Origin: Cellulomonas sp. ACRRI
GTDB taxonomy: Bacteria > Actinomycetota > Actinomycetes > Actinomycetales > Cellulomonadaceae
NCBI RefSeq assembly: GCF_022346185.1
Contig: NZ_JAKRMS010000004.1
Span: 1 to 64,000 of the forward strand
Length of the DNA stretch: 64,000 bases
Direction: 5' to 3'
Shown: positions 34,434-43,107 of the stretch, one piece after another
Position numbering within the stretch: the first letter of the stretch is position 1
How the letters are laid out: each line of letters begins with the position of its first letter
The notes under the pieces: model-generated
What the model saw: only the letters and a program-made list of their open reading frames with translations
What the model was told of the DNA's origin: nothing
Databases searched by the model: none
Made by a program: the position numbers and the translations under genes

Positions 34434-34703
34434 ATGAGCAACGAGCACCAGCAGCTGCCCGTGACCCAGGCGTCCTCCGGCGGCTGTTGCGGCAGCCGCG
34501 CGCAGGCCGAGCCGCAGCAGACCACGATCGCTGCCGACGACATGGCGACCTGCCCCGTGATGGCCGGCAGCGCCGTGGTCAAGAGCGTCGCCGAGGCCCA
34601 GGGCCTGTTCCGCGACTACAAGGGCCAGCGCTACTGGTTCTGCTGCGCGGGCTGTGGCCCGCTGTTCGACGCGGACCCCGAGAAGTACACCGCGGCGGCC
34701 TGA
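34434..34703 (+). CDS. YHS-domain Cys-rich protein
   Basis: An 89-aa protein with an N-terminal GGCCGS motif and a YHS-type domain (ATCPVMAGSAVVKS, then YKGQRYWFCCAGC). YHS domains occur beside copper ATPases and bind Cu or other soft metals through Cys. Six Cys in total. ATG 34434 has AGAGAAGGAA upstream. It lies in the copper operon between copA and the flavoprotein gene. Confidence 0.82.
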   Translation: MSNEHQQLPVTQASSGGCCGSRAQAEPQQTTIAADDMATCPVMAGSAVVKSVAEAQGLFRDYKGQRYWFCCAGCGPLFDADPEKYTAAA

Positions 34704-34833
34704 CCGCCGCCGAGGCCCGCGGCGGCTATCTCACCGCCGCGGGCCTCCGGTCCGGGCCCCTTCCCGGCAACGGCTCATCCGTGGCCCGTCAGCCCATGAC
34801 CGACGTCCCGGAACCGAGACAAGGAGCACACGA

Positions 34834-35979
34834 ATGAAGCAGCACAAGGTGCTGATCCTCGGAGCAGGAGCCGCCGGGGCCGCCGCCGCGCGCGTCTTGA
34901 ACGCCTCGCAGGAGGTGGAGGTCACCGTCATCGGTGCCACCGGGGAGGCCCCGTACAACCGGACCTTGGTGAACAAGGGTGTCGCTGTCGGGCTGTTGAC
35001 TCCCGAGCAGGCACGCGTGCCGGGCCTGGACGTCGTCGCGGACACGGTCGACGGTGTCGATCCGGACTCCCGGACCGTGCACCTTGCTTCCGGTGCCACG
35101 ACGACGTTCGATGCGCTCGTCGTCGCGACCGGGAGTGCGCCCCGCGCCTTGCCCGCGACCGTCCGCGGTGCGGACGTGGCCGGGGCCGCCGGGCTGCTCA
35201 CGACACTGCACTCCTTGCAGGACGCGGTCAGGGTTCGGGACCGGCTTGCTGGCCGGTCCGCCCGTGTCGTGATCTTCGGTGCGGGCCTGGTGGCCGCTGA
35301 GACTGCGACCCTGCTGCGCGACCGCGGGCACCAGATCACCCTTGTGGCTCGCACGGACATGGCCGGAACGAGCGCCTTCGGCGATCACGTTGCGGCCCGC
35401 CTGCGCGACCTGCACGAGCGGAACGTGACCACCCAGTTCGGGCGAGCCGTAACCGAGATCGACGTCGCCGACGACCTTCTGGACATCACCTTGGACGACT
35501 CCACGCATGTGCTCGCGGACCTCGGGATCGTTGCCCACGGCACGAGCCCTTCGGCGCCCGGGCCCTGGTACGACGGTGTGCCGGTCGACGACCGTCTGCG
35601 GAGCGCACACGACAGTGTGTACGCCGCCGGTGGTGTGGCTGTGCACGACGACCCGAGCCTCGGGACGTGGCGCATCGACCACTGGGCCGACGCCGCAGCG
35701 CAGGGTGAGCACGCCGCGAAGAGCGTGCTGCACGACCTCGGGCTCGACGCCGACCCGGGCGCGTACCTGCCGCGCAGCGCTTTCACCGCGCAGGTCTACG
35801 GCACGACCGTCGCGGCGGTCGGCCTGACCGGCGGTCACACGACCGCGAGTTTGACCAGTGACGACCCGCTGGTCGTTCGGCACGAGTACTCCGGCCGTAC
35901 CACCGGTGTCAGCGGTGTCGACTCCGCGATCCAGGTGTTTGAGTGGATGCCTCGCCTGCACGCCGAGGCCCACGTCTAG
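34834..35979 (+). CDS. FAD/NAD(P)-dependent oxidoreductase
   Basis: A 381-aa protein of the pyridine-nucleotide-disulfide oxidoreductase class II fold. It has an N-terminal dinucleotide site GAGAAGAAAARVL, ATGSAPRALP after the first FAD part, a second Rossmann site FGAGLVAAETATLL, and VYAAGGVA closing the FAD domain. There is no redox Cys pair near the N-terminus, so it is closer to the ferredoxin/rubredoxin or nitrite reductase type than to mercuric reductase. The substrate is unknown; the context suggests a role in copper stress. Confidence 0.75.
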   Translation: MKQHKVLILGAGAAGAAAARVLNASQEVEVTVIGATGEAPYNRTLVNKGVAVGLLTPEQARVPGLDVVADTVDGVDPDSRTVHLASGATTTFDALVVATGSAPRALPATVRGADVAGAAGLLTTLHSLQDAVRVRDRLAGRSARVVIFGAGLVAAETATLLRDRGHQITLVARTDMAGTSAFGDHVAARLRDLHERNVTTQFGRAVTEIDVADDLLDITLDDSTHVLADLGIVAHGTSPSAPGPWYDGVPVDDRLRSAHDSVYAAGGVAVHDDPSLGTWRIDHWADAAAQGEHAAKSVLHDLGLDADPGAYLPRSAFTAQVYGTTVAAVGLTGGHTTASLTSDDPLVVRHEYSGRTTGVSGVDSAIQVFEWMPRLHAEAHV

Positions 35980-36074
35980 GGCGCCACGCGCCCCACAGAG
36001 AACGAACCTCGCCCACGGGCACCGCGCGACTCGTTCGCGGTCCGGCACCCGACAAGCACAGGGAGTGAACTTCA

Positions 36075-38273
36075 ATGAGCGATCCCCACGCGAACCACCG
36101 CGACCACGGGTCGAAACCTCGGCACGGCGATCCTCACGCCGGGCACGACGCACACGCGTCGACCGCCACGCAGGCGGATCACGGCCAGATGGACCACGCC
36201 GCCATGGGTCACGGCGAGATGGACCACGCCGCCATGGGCCACGGCCAGATGGACCACTCGGCCATGGGCCACGGAGGGCACGGCGGGCATGGTGGACACG
36301 GAGACCACGTCGGTCAGTTCCGTCGCCTCTTCTGGATCAACCTGATCATCGCCGTCCCGGTCGTGGCGTTCTCGCCGATGTTCGCGATGATCCTGAACTA
36401 CGAGGTCCCCGACGCGCTGCGCTGGATCGCCCCGATTCTCGGGACGGTCATGTACGCGTGGGGCGGGTGGCCGTTCCTGACCGGTGCGGTCGGTGAGCTC
36501 AAGACCCGCAAGCCCGGCATGATGCTGCTGATCGGCTTGGCGATCACGGTTGCGTTCTTCGCTTCCTGGGGAGCCACTCTCGGTCTGCTGCACCACGAGC
36601 TCGAGTTCTGGTGGGAGCTGGCGCTCCTGATCGTGATCATGCTCCTGGGTCACTGGATCGAGATGCGCTCGCTCGCGCAGACGACCTCCGCGCTCGACTC
36701 CCTCGCGGCTCTTCTGCCGGACGAGGCCGAGCGGGTCGAGGGCGACCAGGTCGTCAAGGTCGCCCCCGCCGACCTGCAGGTCGGTGACGTCGTCCTCGTT
36801 CGCCCGGGCGGCAGCGTCCCGGCCGACGGCAAGATCGTCGACGGCAACGCGGACATGGACGAGTCCATGGTCACCGGGGAGTCGCGGCCCGTCAGCCGCG
36901 GCACCGGGGACCCGGTCACGGCCGGCACTGTGGCGACCGACTCCGGTCTGCGGGTCGAGATCACCGCCGCCGGCGACGACACCATGCTCGCGGGAATTCA
37001 GCGGTTGGTCACCGAGGCTCAGAACTCGTCCTCGCGTGCTCAGCGCATCGCTGACCGCGCCGCCGCGCTGCTGTTCTGGTTCGCGCTCGTCGCGGCCGTG
37101 ATCACCGCGATCGTGTGGACCGCCGTCGGTGATCCCGACGCCGCGGTCGTGCGCACCATCACCGTGCTCGTCATCGCCTGCCCCCACGCCCTGGGTCTGG
37201 CCATCCCGCTCGTGGTGTCCATCGCCACCGAGCGTGCGGCCCGCGGAGGGGTCCTGGTCAAGGACCGTCTCGCGCTCGAGAGCATGCGCACGATCGACAC
37301 CGTCATGTTCGACAAGACCGGCACCCTGACCAAGGGCGAGCCCACCGTCTCGGACATCGAGACCAGCGGCGATGTCGACACCGACACCCTGCTCGCGTAC
37401 GCGGCCGCGGCTGAGGCCGACAGCGAGCACCCGCTGGCGCGTGCGATCGTGCGTGCCGCCGGCGAGCGTGACGTGACCGTCCCGAAGGCGACCGGGTTCT
37501 CCTCGACTCCGGCTGTGGGCGTCACCGCCACCGTCGACGGGCACGAGATCCGGGTCGGAGGCCCGCGACTGGTCACCGAGATCGGCGGCAAGGAGGTCGG
37601 GTCCGCCGAGCAGTGGCGCGGTGAGGGCGCGATCGTCCTGCACGCCGTGCGTGACGGTCAGGTCATCGGCGGGTTCAAGCTCGCCGACGAGGTCCGTCCC
37701 GAGTCGCGCGAGGCGGTCGATGCGCTGCACGCCCTCGGCATCGAGGTCGTCATGATGACCGGTGACGCGAAGGCGGTCGCAGACGCGGTCGGCAAGGAGC
37801 TCGGGATCGACCGGGTCCTGGCGGACGTGCGGCCCGAGGACAAGTCCGCGAAGGTCGCCGAGCTGCAGTCCGAGGGCAAGAAGGTCGCGATGGTCGGCGA
37901 CGGAGTGAATGACGCGCCGGCACTCGCACAGGCGGACGTGGGCATCGCGATCGGCGCGGGAACTGACGTGGCGATTGCGTCCGCGGGCGTGATCCTGGCC
38001 AGCTCGGACCCGCGCTCGGTCCTCTCGGTGATCGAGCTGTCCCGGGCTGCCTACCGCAAGATGAAGCAGAACCTGTGGTGGGCCGCTGGGTACAACCTGA
38101 TCTCGGTGCCCCTGGCCGCGGGCGTGCTCGCACCCATCGGGTTCGTCCTGCCGATGTCCGTCGGAGCGATCCTCATGTCGTTGTCCACGGTGGTCGTCGC
38201 CCTGAACGCGCAGATCCTGCGCCGCATCGACCTGAGCCCGCAGTCCAGCGTCCGGTCGATCCTGAGCCGCTGA
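36075..38273 (+). CDS. copB: P1B-3-type copper ATPase CopB
   Basis: A 732-aa P-type ATPase. The first 78 residues are extremely His/Met-rich with three QMD/EMDHAAMGHG-like repeats, a typical copper-binding N-terminus of CopB proteins. The membrane metal motif is CPH (369-371) rather than CPC. TGES lies near 268 and the phosphorylated Asp413 sits in DKTGT. It exports Cu(I) or Cu(II). ATG 36075 has AGGGAG eight bases upstream. csoR copy 2 follows after 14 bp. Confidence 0.93.
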   Translation: MSDPHANHRDHGSKPRHGDPHAGHDAHASTATQADHGQMDHAAMGHGEMDHAAMGHGQMDHSAMGHGGHGGHGGHGDHVGQFRRLFWINLIIAVPVVAFSPMFAMILNYEVPDALRWIAPILGTVMYAWGGWPFLTGAVGELKTRKPGMMLLIGLAITVAFFASWGATLGLLHHELEFWWELALLIVIMLLGHWIEMRSLAQTTSALDSLAALLPDEAERVEGDQVVKVAPADLQVGDVVLVRPGGSVPADGKIVDGNADMDESMVTGESRPVSRGTGDPVTAGTVATDSGLRVEITAAGDDTMLAGIQRLVTEAQNSSSRAQRIADRAAALLFWFALVAAVITAIVWTAVGDPDAAVVRTITVLVIACPHALGLAIPLVVSIATERAARGGVLVKDRLALESMRTIDTVMFDKTGTLTKGEPTVSDIETSGDVDTDTLLAYAAAAEADSEHPLARAIVRAAGERDVTVPKATGFSSTPAVGVTATVDGHEIRVGGPRLVTEIGGKEVGSAEQWRGEGAIVLHAVRDGQVIGGFKLADEVRPESREAVDALHALGIEVVMMTGDAKAVADAVGKELGIDRVLADVRPEDKSAKVAELQSEGKKVAMVGDGVNDAPALAQADVGIAIGAGTDVAIASAGVILASSDPRSVLSVIELSRAAYRKMKQNLWWAAGYNLISVPLAAGVLAPIGFVLPMSVGAILMSLSTVVVALNAQILRRIDLSPQSSVRSILSR

Positions 38274-38287
38274 GAGGAGAACCCCTC

Positions 38288-38608
38288 ATGACCGCAATCG
38301 CTACCGAGCCGCACACCGACAACGCCCACTGCGGCTACATCTCCGACAAGGCGCTGTACATGCGACGCATGCGCCGCATCGAGGGGCAGGCACGCGGGGT
38401 GTCCAAGATGGTCGACGAGGAGCAGTACTGCATCGACATCCTCACGCAGATCAGTGCCCTGACTAGCGCGCTGAGGGCTGTTGCGACGGGCCTGCTCGAT
38501 GACCACCTCAGGCACTGCGTCCTGGACGCGGCGCGCATGGGTGATGCAGAGGCAGAGGTCAAGATCAAAGAGGCAAGCGACGCGATCGCTCGTCTTGTCC
38601 GTTCCTGA
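38288..38608 (+). CDS. csoR: copper-sensing repressor CsoR (copy 2)
   Basis: A 106-aa CsoR with ligands Cys48, His73 and Cys77. It shares long identical stretches with copy 1 (RRIEGQARG, LLDDHL, EASDAIARLVRS). The start at ATG 38288 has GAGAGGAGA upstream. Placed directly after copB, it is part of the copper transcript and gives negative feedback. A strong hairpin ends the unit. Confidence 0.93.
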   Translation: MTAIATEPHTDNAHCGYISDKALYMRRMRRIEGQARGVSKMVDEEQYCIDILTQISALTSALRAVATGLLDDHLRHCVLDAARMGDAEAEVKIKEASDAIARLVRS

Positions 38609-38637
38609 CCGAAGAGCCCGAGTCGATCAGTTGTTCC

Positions 38638-38667
38638 GGCCCTCGGCACCGCGATGTGCCGAGGGCC
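38638..38667 (+). terminator. strong hairpin terminator after csoR
   Basis: Perfect 12-bp stem GGCCCTCGGCAC / GTGCCGAGGGCC with CGCGAT loop, 30 bp past csoR. No T-tract, as is common in actinobacteria. Confidence 0.78.
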
Positions 38668-38746
38668 GAGGCATGCCCGGGCCTGTCACGCGACTTCCCG
38701 GGTGGTGCAGCCGCACCGGATGAGCTTCATGTAACGAAAGGTGATC

Positions 38747-39982
38747 GTGGCAGTGACCGTCAGTGTCGGAACTCGAGCACATCTCAGAGTTCAGCGTCGA
38801 GTCGTGCGGATCCTCGCCACGGGACAGGTGCTCAGCGGCGTCGGCACCGGAGCGGCGGTGAGCACCGGGGCGCTTCTCGTCTCGAGTGTCACCGGCTCTT
38901 CCGCGTGGTCGGGGATGGCGTCCACCGCGAACACCCTGGGCGCGGCCTTGGCTGCCGTGCCGCTGGCGGTTCTTGCTCAGAGGCACGGCAGGCGGCCGTC
39001 GCTCACCGGCGGGGCCGTGGCCGCGGCGGCGGGAGCGGCGCTCGTGGTCCTGGGCGCGGGATCGAGGGCGGCGTGGCTCGTCGTCGCCGCGATGATCGTG
39101 ATGGGCACGGGCACGGCGTTGAGCTTCCAAGCTCGCTTCGCCGCCACCGACCTGTCGACGGACACCACCCGTGGCAAGGATCTCTCTCTCGTTGTCTGGG
39201 CGACGACGGTGGGAGCAGTGGCGGGGCCGAACCTCACGACGGTCAGCGACACGTTTGCGCGATCGCTTGGCCTGCCCGAGCTGACCGGTGGGTTCGTCAT
39301 CGCAGCGATCGCGCAGCTTGCAGGAGCCTTGGTTTACTTCGCGGGGCTGCGACCCGATCCGCTCGTCGTGGCCTGTACGGCCCAGGCGGGCGTGGCCGAA
39401 CCTGGAAACCAGCTGCGAGGCGGGGCGTGGCGCGTGCTTGCCTCGAACGTCGCGGCTCGTCGGGCGGTTCTCGCTGTCGCGGGAAGCCATGCCGTGATGG
39501 TCGCGTTGATGAGCATGGCTCCGGTTCACCTGACCGACCATGGTGGATCGTTGACCTCGGTGGGTGTGACGATCAGCCTTCACGTCGCTGGGATGTTCGC
39601 TTTGTCCCCGGTGTTCGGTGCCTTGGTTGACCGGCTTGGCGCGACGCGGGTCATCCTGATCGGGCAAGGGTTGCTGCTACTGGCGTTGGCGACCGCGTTC
39701 TTCAGTGCGGATCGGCAGTCGCTGGTGACCTTCAGCCTGCTGTTCCTGGGGCTGGGCTGGTCCGCCGCCACCGTTGCGGGCTCGACACGGCTGAGCGAGG
39801 CGGTCGAACTGTCACGGCGAACCAAGGTCCAGGGAACCTCGGATCTCCTGATGAACCTTGCGGGTGCGGTCGGCGGCGCAGCGGCCGGCCCGATCCTGGC
39901 GCAGGTCGGCTTCGATGGGCTCGCGGGGGTCCTGGTCATCGTGGTGCTAGGCGTCGTTGCGGGTCAGCTACGGCGGGGATGA
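38747..39982 (+). CDS. MFS transporter of the copper island
   Basis: A 411-aa major facilitator with 11-12 hydrophobic segments and the MFS loop LAQRHGRRPSLTGG after segment 2. The substrate is unknown; it lacks the His/Met clusters of dedicated copper carriers. GTG 38747 is chosen over GTG 38741 because GAAAGG then has proper spacing. It lies between the csoR terminator and the tRNA-Cys promoter. Confidence 0.8.
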   Translation: MAVTVSVGTRAHLRVQRRVVRILATGQVLSGVGTGAAVSTGALLVSSVTGSSAWSGMASTANTLGAALAAVPLAVLAQRHGRRPSLTGGAVAAAAGAALVVLGAGSRAAWLVVAAMIVMGTGTALSFQARFAATDLSTDTTRGKDLSLVVWATTVGAVAGPNLTTVSDTFARSLGLPELTGGFVIAAIAQLAGALVYFAGLRPDPLVVACTAQAGVAEPGNQLRGGAWRVLASNVAARRAVLAVAGSHAVMVALMSMAPVHLTDHGGSLTSVGVTISLHVAGMFALSPVFGALVDRLGATRVILIGQGLLLLALATAFFSADRQSLVTFSLLFLGLGWSAATVAGSTRLSEAVELSRRTKVQGTSDLLMNLAGAVGGAAAGPILAQVGFDGLAGVLVIVVLGVVAGQLRRG

Positions 39983-40004
39983 GCGGGAGATCACGCTCTA
40001 CGGG

Positions 40005-40032
40005 TTCGGAAGGTACCCCCTGGGGGTATACG
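40005..40032 (+). promoter_or_regulatory. CsoR-type operator inside the tRNA-Cys promoter
   Basis: GTACCCCCTGGGGGTAT at 40013-40029 has perfect TACCCCC/GGGGGTA arms and matches the copZ operators. It lies between a -35 like TTCGGA (40005-40010) and a -10 like TATACG (40027-40032), with a 16-bp spacer. The TTCGGA box is shared with copZ. Transcription would start near 40039, about 39 bases before the tRNA. No other plus-strand gene follows for 1.8 kb. Confidence 0.75.
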
Positions 40033-40077
40033 ATCGACTTCGGCACTCGGGAGTTCCTTGATCAGCCAGGGTGTCAT

Positions 40078-40148
40078 GGTGGCGTGGCCGAGAGGCGAGG
40101 CAGCGGCCTGCAAAGCCGTGTACGTGGGTTCGAATCCCATCGCCACCT
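40078..40148 (+). tRNA. tRNA-Cys (GCA)
   Basis: A complete 71-nt tRNA. The acceptor GGTGGCG/CGCCACC is perfect; the anticodon arm is GCGGC-CTGCAAA-GCCGT; the T arm is GTGGG-TTCGAAT-CCCAT; U73, the identity base of tRNA-Cys, is present. CCA is not encoded. An imperfect hairpin (GCGCTC...GAGCGC, 40161-40186) follows. It stands alone inside the metal island. Confidence 0.97.
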
Positions 40149-40242
40149 CCCCGATGCCCTGCGCTCGCGCACTTTCCCGTGAGCGCGGGTGGTGGGCCTG
40201 CCACGCCGCGATCGGCGCCGGCTGAGATTTGCGATCTGATCC

Positions 40243-40605
40243 TCACCGGCTCGGTTCGCTCATCAAGGCATGGATATGGCCGCACAGCGAAGCGGGCGTC
40301 CCGGTGGCCCTGAGCAGGCGCTCGGTGCTCGCGATGACGTCCGCCAGCAGGCGAGGTTCCGCGAGTGAGAACCACGAGGCCCTGCCCTCCGTCCGAACGG
40401 ATACCAGCTCACACTCGCGCAGGTGGCTGAGGTGCTTGCTCACGGTCGATTGTGCCAAACCGATGTGGTCGACCAGGTCGCGGACGCGGTGCTCGCCGCT
40501 GGCGAGATGTTGGACGATGCTGAGCCGCGCCGGATCTGCGAGCACGTGGAAGAGGTGCGCGTAGGCGGCAGTGGCGCCGGCATCGAGTTCTCGCTTCTCT
40601 GGCAT
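40243..40605 (-). CDS. ArsR/SmtB-family metal sensor
   Basis: A 120-aa winged-helix repressor (HVLADPARLSIVQHL, DHIGLAQSTVSKHLSHLREC). Cys65 at the end of the recognition helix and a C-terminal CGHIHAL could form a metal site. It is a paralogue of the regulator at 60578, which also accompanies a CDF exporter. It lies 193 bp downstream of the CDF gene on the same strand. ATG 40605 is the likely start. Confidence 0.85.
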   Translation of the reverse strand: MPEKRELDAGATAAYAHLFHVLADPARLSIVQHLASGEHRVRDLVDHIGLAQSTVSKHLSHLRECELVSVRTEGRASWFSLAEPRLLADVIASTERLLRATGTPASLCGHIHALMSEPSR

Positions 40606-40798
40606 CGACACATCCCGATGATAGCGCCTTGAGACGATCAAATGCGCGGCTGATGGTCGCCAGTGATTCGCCGGCTCGGAGGTGGCAAGCACGAGCGGGT
40701 CGGTGGGTGCTTCGCATCCACCGACCCGGCGCAGTGTGCCGATGCTCGCCCCTATCTGCCCGCTGCGCCCCTCGATCGAGCGTCCTGCGCGAGCGTGC

Positions 40799-41740
40799 TC
40801 ACGGGTGGACCGCGCCAGCAGGCTCGTCGTGGTGGGCGCCGTCCGTCTCGACCTGGAACGTGGAGTGCTGGATCGAGACCGGGAAGTGGTGCGCGACGCA
40901 TTCCCGAACGTCCTGCAGGATGCTCGGCGCGTGTCCGTCCGTGAAGCACTCGGCGTCCACCACGACGTGCGCGGTGAGCGTCGGCAGGCCAGTCCCGACG
41001 GTGGAGGCGTGCAGGTCGTGGACGTCGCGAACGTGCTCGAGAGCCAGGATGTGCGTCCGGACTTCGTCCAGGCTCAGTCCTTGCGGGGTGAACTCCATCA
41101 GGACCGCGGTGGTCTCCCGCACGATCTTGATCGCCCGGGGCACGATGAGGAGCGCGATGAACAGTCCGGCAATCGCGTCGGCGCGCTGGAACCCGGTCGT
41201 GCTGATCACGATCGCGGCGATGATGACCCCGAGCGAGCCGAGAGCGTCGTTCGCGACCTCCAGGAACGCTGCGCGCATGTTGAAGTTCGCTCCGCGGCTC
41301 GAGGACAAGATCGCTAGGCCGGCGATGTTCGCTGCGAGCCCGATGATGCCGAAGATGAGCAGCTCGTTGGAGGCGACCTCCGGCGGGTCTAGCAGGCGCC
41401 GCACTCCCTCGATGGCGGCGTAGGTGCCGACGACGATCAGCAGGGTCGCCTGTGCCAACGCGGCGAGGACCTCGATCCGGCGAAAGCCCCAAGTGCGCTT
41501 TGCGCTCGCCGGCTTCAGCATCAGCGTCGCGGCGATCAGGGCGACGAGCAGTCCGGTCGAGTCGGTCAGGGCGTGGGCGGTGTCGGTCAGCAGTGCGAGG
41601 CTGCCGGTGACCCAGGATCCGATGGCCTGTGCGATCACGACGCCGAACGTCAGTGCGAACGCGATCATGAGCTTCTTGCGCATGTCGGGCACCTGCCCGG
41701 CCTGCTGCGGGCTGGGCCCGTGGTTGTGTCCGGCTCCCAT
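40799..41740 (-). CDS. czcD: CDF-family zinc/cadmium exporter (copy 1)
   Basis: A 313-aa cation diffusion facilitator with six membrane segments, the N-terminal HNHG metal cluster, the transport-site pairs TDTAHALTDS and NDALGSLG, and a C-terminal cytosolic domain with HVRDVHDLHA, TAHVVVDAEC and HHFPVSIQHSTFQVE. It is strongly similar along its length to the protein at 60955. ATG 41740 has GGGAGGAG seven bases upstream. It is divergent from the ArsR gene at 41960. Confidence 0.92.
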   Translation of the reverse strand: MGAGHNHGPSPQQAGQVPDMRKKLMIAFALTFGVVIAQAIGSWVTGSLALLTDTAHALTDSTGLLVALIAATLMLKPASAKRTWGFRRIEVLAALAQATLLIVVGTYAAIEGVRRLLDPPEVASNELLIFGIIGLAANIAGLAILSSSRGANFNMRAAFLEVANDALGSLGVIIAAIVISTTGFQRADAIAGLFIALLIVPRAIKIVRETTAVLMEFTPQGLSLDEVRTHILALEHVRDVHDLHASTVGTGLPTLTAHVVVDAECFTDGHAPSILQDVRECVAHHFPVSIQHSTFQVETDGAHHDEPAGAVHP

Positions 41741-41845
41741 CGTGGGCTCCTCCCGTGGGGTCGTCAGGTTCGCCTGACGGTGGTGTGCGGCGTCTCGTTT
41801 CCAACCAGCGCGAGTCATCGTTCAAGGGCGATGCTAGCGATGGGT

Positions 41846-41880
41846 GACGATATATGCGAGATGTTTCAAGTGTTATCGTC
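41846..41880. promoter_or_regulatory. AT-rich operator between divergent czcD and arsR
   Basis: Inverted GACGATA (41846-41852) and TATCGTC (41874-41880) flank ATATGCGAGATGTTTCAAGTG. The inner ATATATG...GTTTCAAGTG resembles ATATATG...GTTCATGTG before the CDF gene at 43108, so one ArsR protein may bind both. Confidence 0.5.
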
Positions 41881-41959
41881 GTCACTGTTCGCTCGAGCCG
41901 CCACGCGCGAGGGGCTTGGCGCAGTGGACTGCGTCGAGCCCGCTACCTACTCTGCTCAT

Positions 41960-42298
41960 ATGAACGGCTCTTCACACGCCGGCGAGGCGGGGTCGGGACT
42001 CCTCGACCCGCATGAGGCTGCCGTCTTGTCGCACACGTTCCGACTGCTCGGTGACCCCGCGCGGTTGCGGCTTCTCATCGGGCTGATGGAAGCCGAGGAG
42101 CTCTGCGTCAGCGACCTGGCTCAGTTGTCGGGGCAGAGCGAGTCCGCGGTCAGCCACGCGCTCCGCCTCATGCGCGCGCATGAGGTGGTCTCCGCCCGGC
42201 GCGATGGGCGGATGGTCTTCTACCGGTTGGCAGACGACCACGTTCGGATGCTGCTCGAGCTCGCCACAGCACACGTGCGTCACCCTGGATCGCCCTAG
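41960..42298 (+). CDS. ArsR-family regulator, probably leaderless
   Basis: A 112-aa winged-helix sensor (LLGDPARLRLLIGLM, LCVSDLAQLSGQSESAVSHALRLMRAHEV, RRDGRMVFYRLADDHVRMLLELATAHV). The DDH and later His in the last helix fit an alpha5 metal site. ATG 41960 has no ribosome site but a TACTCT -10 box ends six bases before it, which fits leaderless transcription. Confidence 0.85.
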   Translation: MNGSSHAGEAGSGLLDPHEAAVLSHTFRLLGDPARLRLLIGLMEAEELCVSDLAQLSGQSESAVSHALRLMRAHEVVSARRDGRMVFYRLADDHVRMLLELATAHVRHPGSP

Positions 42299-42808
42299 AG
42301 CCGGCGGTCCGGCAATGCTGAGCCCAAGGGTGGGCCGGGTGCTCGACGTGACCACCGAGTTGGAAGGCGCGATCGAACAGGGACCCTCTTGGGGTCGACC
42401 GCGGGGTGGGGTCCTCGATGCGGTCGCTGGTGCCGAGTCGAGGAAGGCAGCCGCCCGGCCCTGACGGAGTGCCTGCTCACCTGGCTCGATCCTGGGTGAT
42501 CGGACCGTGCTGGGGGCTGCAAAGGCCGCGCTGTTGGCTTGAGGTGTCGCCTGCGAGACGTCGGTGCTGACCCTTGGCGCCGAGGCACCCGTCCGGGTTG
42601 CAGCGCGGGAACCGGTCTGAGTACCCGTCCTCACCCCTTGGTCGCGGTCCGTGGTGCCGTGGCGGACCGCTGACCTCAGTGTCCGTTGGCGGTTGGGGTG
42701 CGTCCCGGCTGGCGAACGCCGAACGGATGCATCGTCGATGCTCGCGTCCACTCGTGGGCACGCCATCCGCACCGGGGCTCGTGCCGGGGGTGCAGGAGGT
42801 GCGACGGC
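42299..42808. other. gap without supported gene
   Basis: About 510 bp downstream of arsR. Open frames exist on the minus strand but are low-complexity Arg/Ser/Pro/Thr sequence typical of shadow frames at this GC content. No RNA or repeat seen. Confidence 0.5.
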
Positions 42809-42859
42809 TAGACAGGCGCCCGCAATATATGTACAGTCGTTCATGTGAACAAGTGTTCA
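42809..42859 (+). promoter_or_regulatory. promoter and ArsR-type operator of the second CDF gene
   Basis: TAGACA (42809-42814), 17-bp spacer and TACAGT (42832-42837) form a good promoter, with start expected near 42844. Overlapping its downstream side are GTTCATGTGAAC (42839-42850) and TGAACAAGTGTTCA (42846-42859), two perfect-armed palindromes of the TGAA/TTCA kind bound by SmtB/ArsR proteins. The transcript would have a leader of about 260 nt before ATG 43108. Confidence 0.65.
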
Positions 42860-42898
42860 TGTCTTGAGCAGCGCGCCGAGATCCACGATCACCGCTGA
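42845..42898 (+). CDS. possible 17-aa leader peptide
   Basis: GTG 42845 coincides with the predicted transcription start. The 17-residue product MNKCSCLEQRAEIHDHR has two Cys and two His, so it could bind metal. Nothing beyond the start position and composition supports it. Confidence 0.25.
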   Translation: MNKCSCLEQRAEIHDHR

Positions 42899-43107
42899 GG
42901 CCGACACCAGTCGCCCCGCCGGCGGCCGCGCGACTCGACCGATCGATGCTCATCGGGCCGCGCTCGCTGCTCGCCACGGCACCTGACGACGGCCGCCTCT
43001 CGTGCCATCACGTCCCGCTGGTGCGCGAAACCGCCCGACGCCTCCTCGGTGCCAGATGCAGCTGGTGCGGAGCTCGCTGTTCCGAACACGGAAGGAAGTA
43101 ACCGGTC

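Noticed and set aside
34834-35979. mercuric reductase
   Set aside because: The FAD/NAD fold fits, but there is no N-terminal redox Cys pair and no C-terminal vicinal Cys pair.
42299-42844. long minus-strand frames over the gap before the second CDF gene
   Set aside because: They read as low-complexity Arg/Ser/Thr/Pro sequence and cross the promoter and operator, as shadow frames do at high GC.
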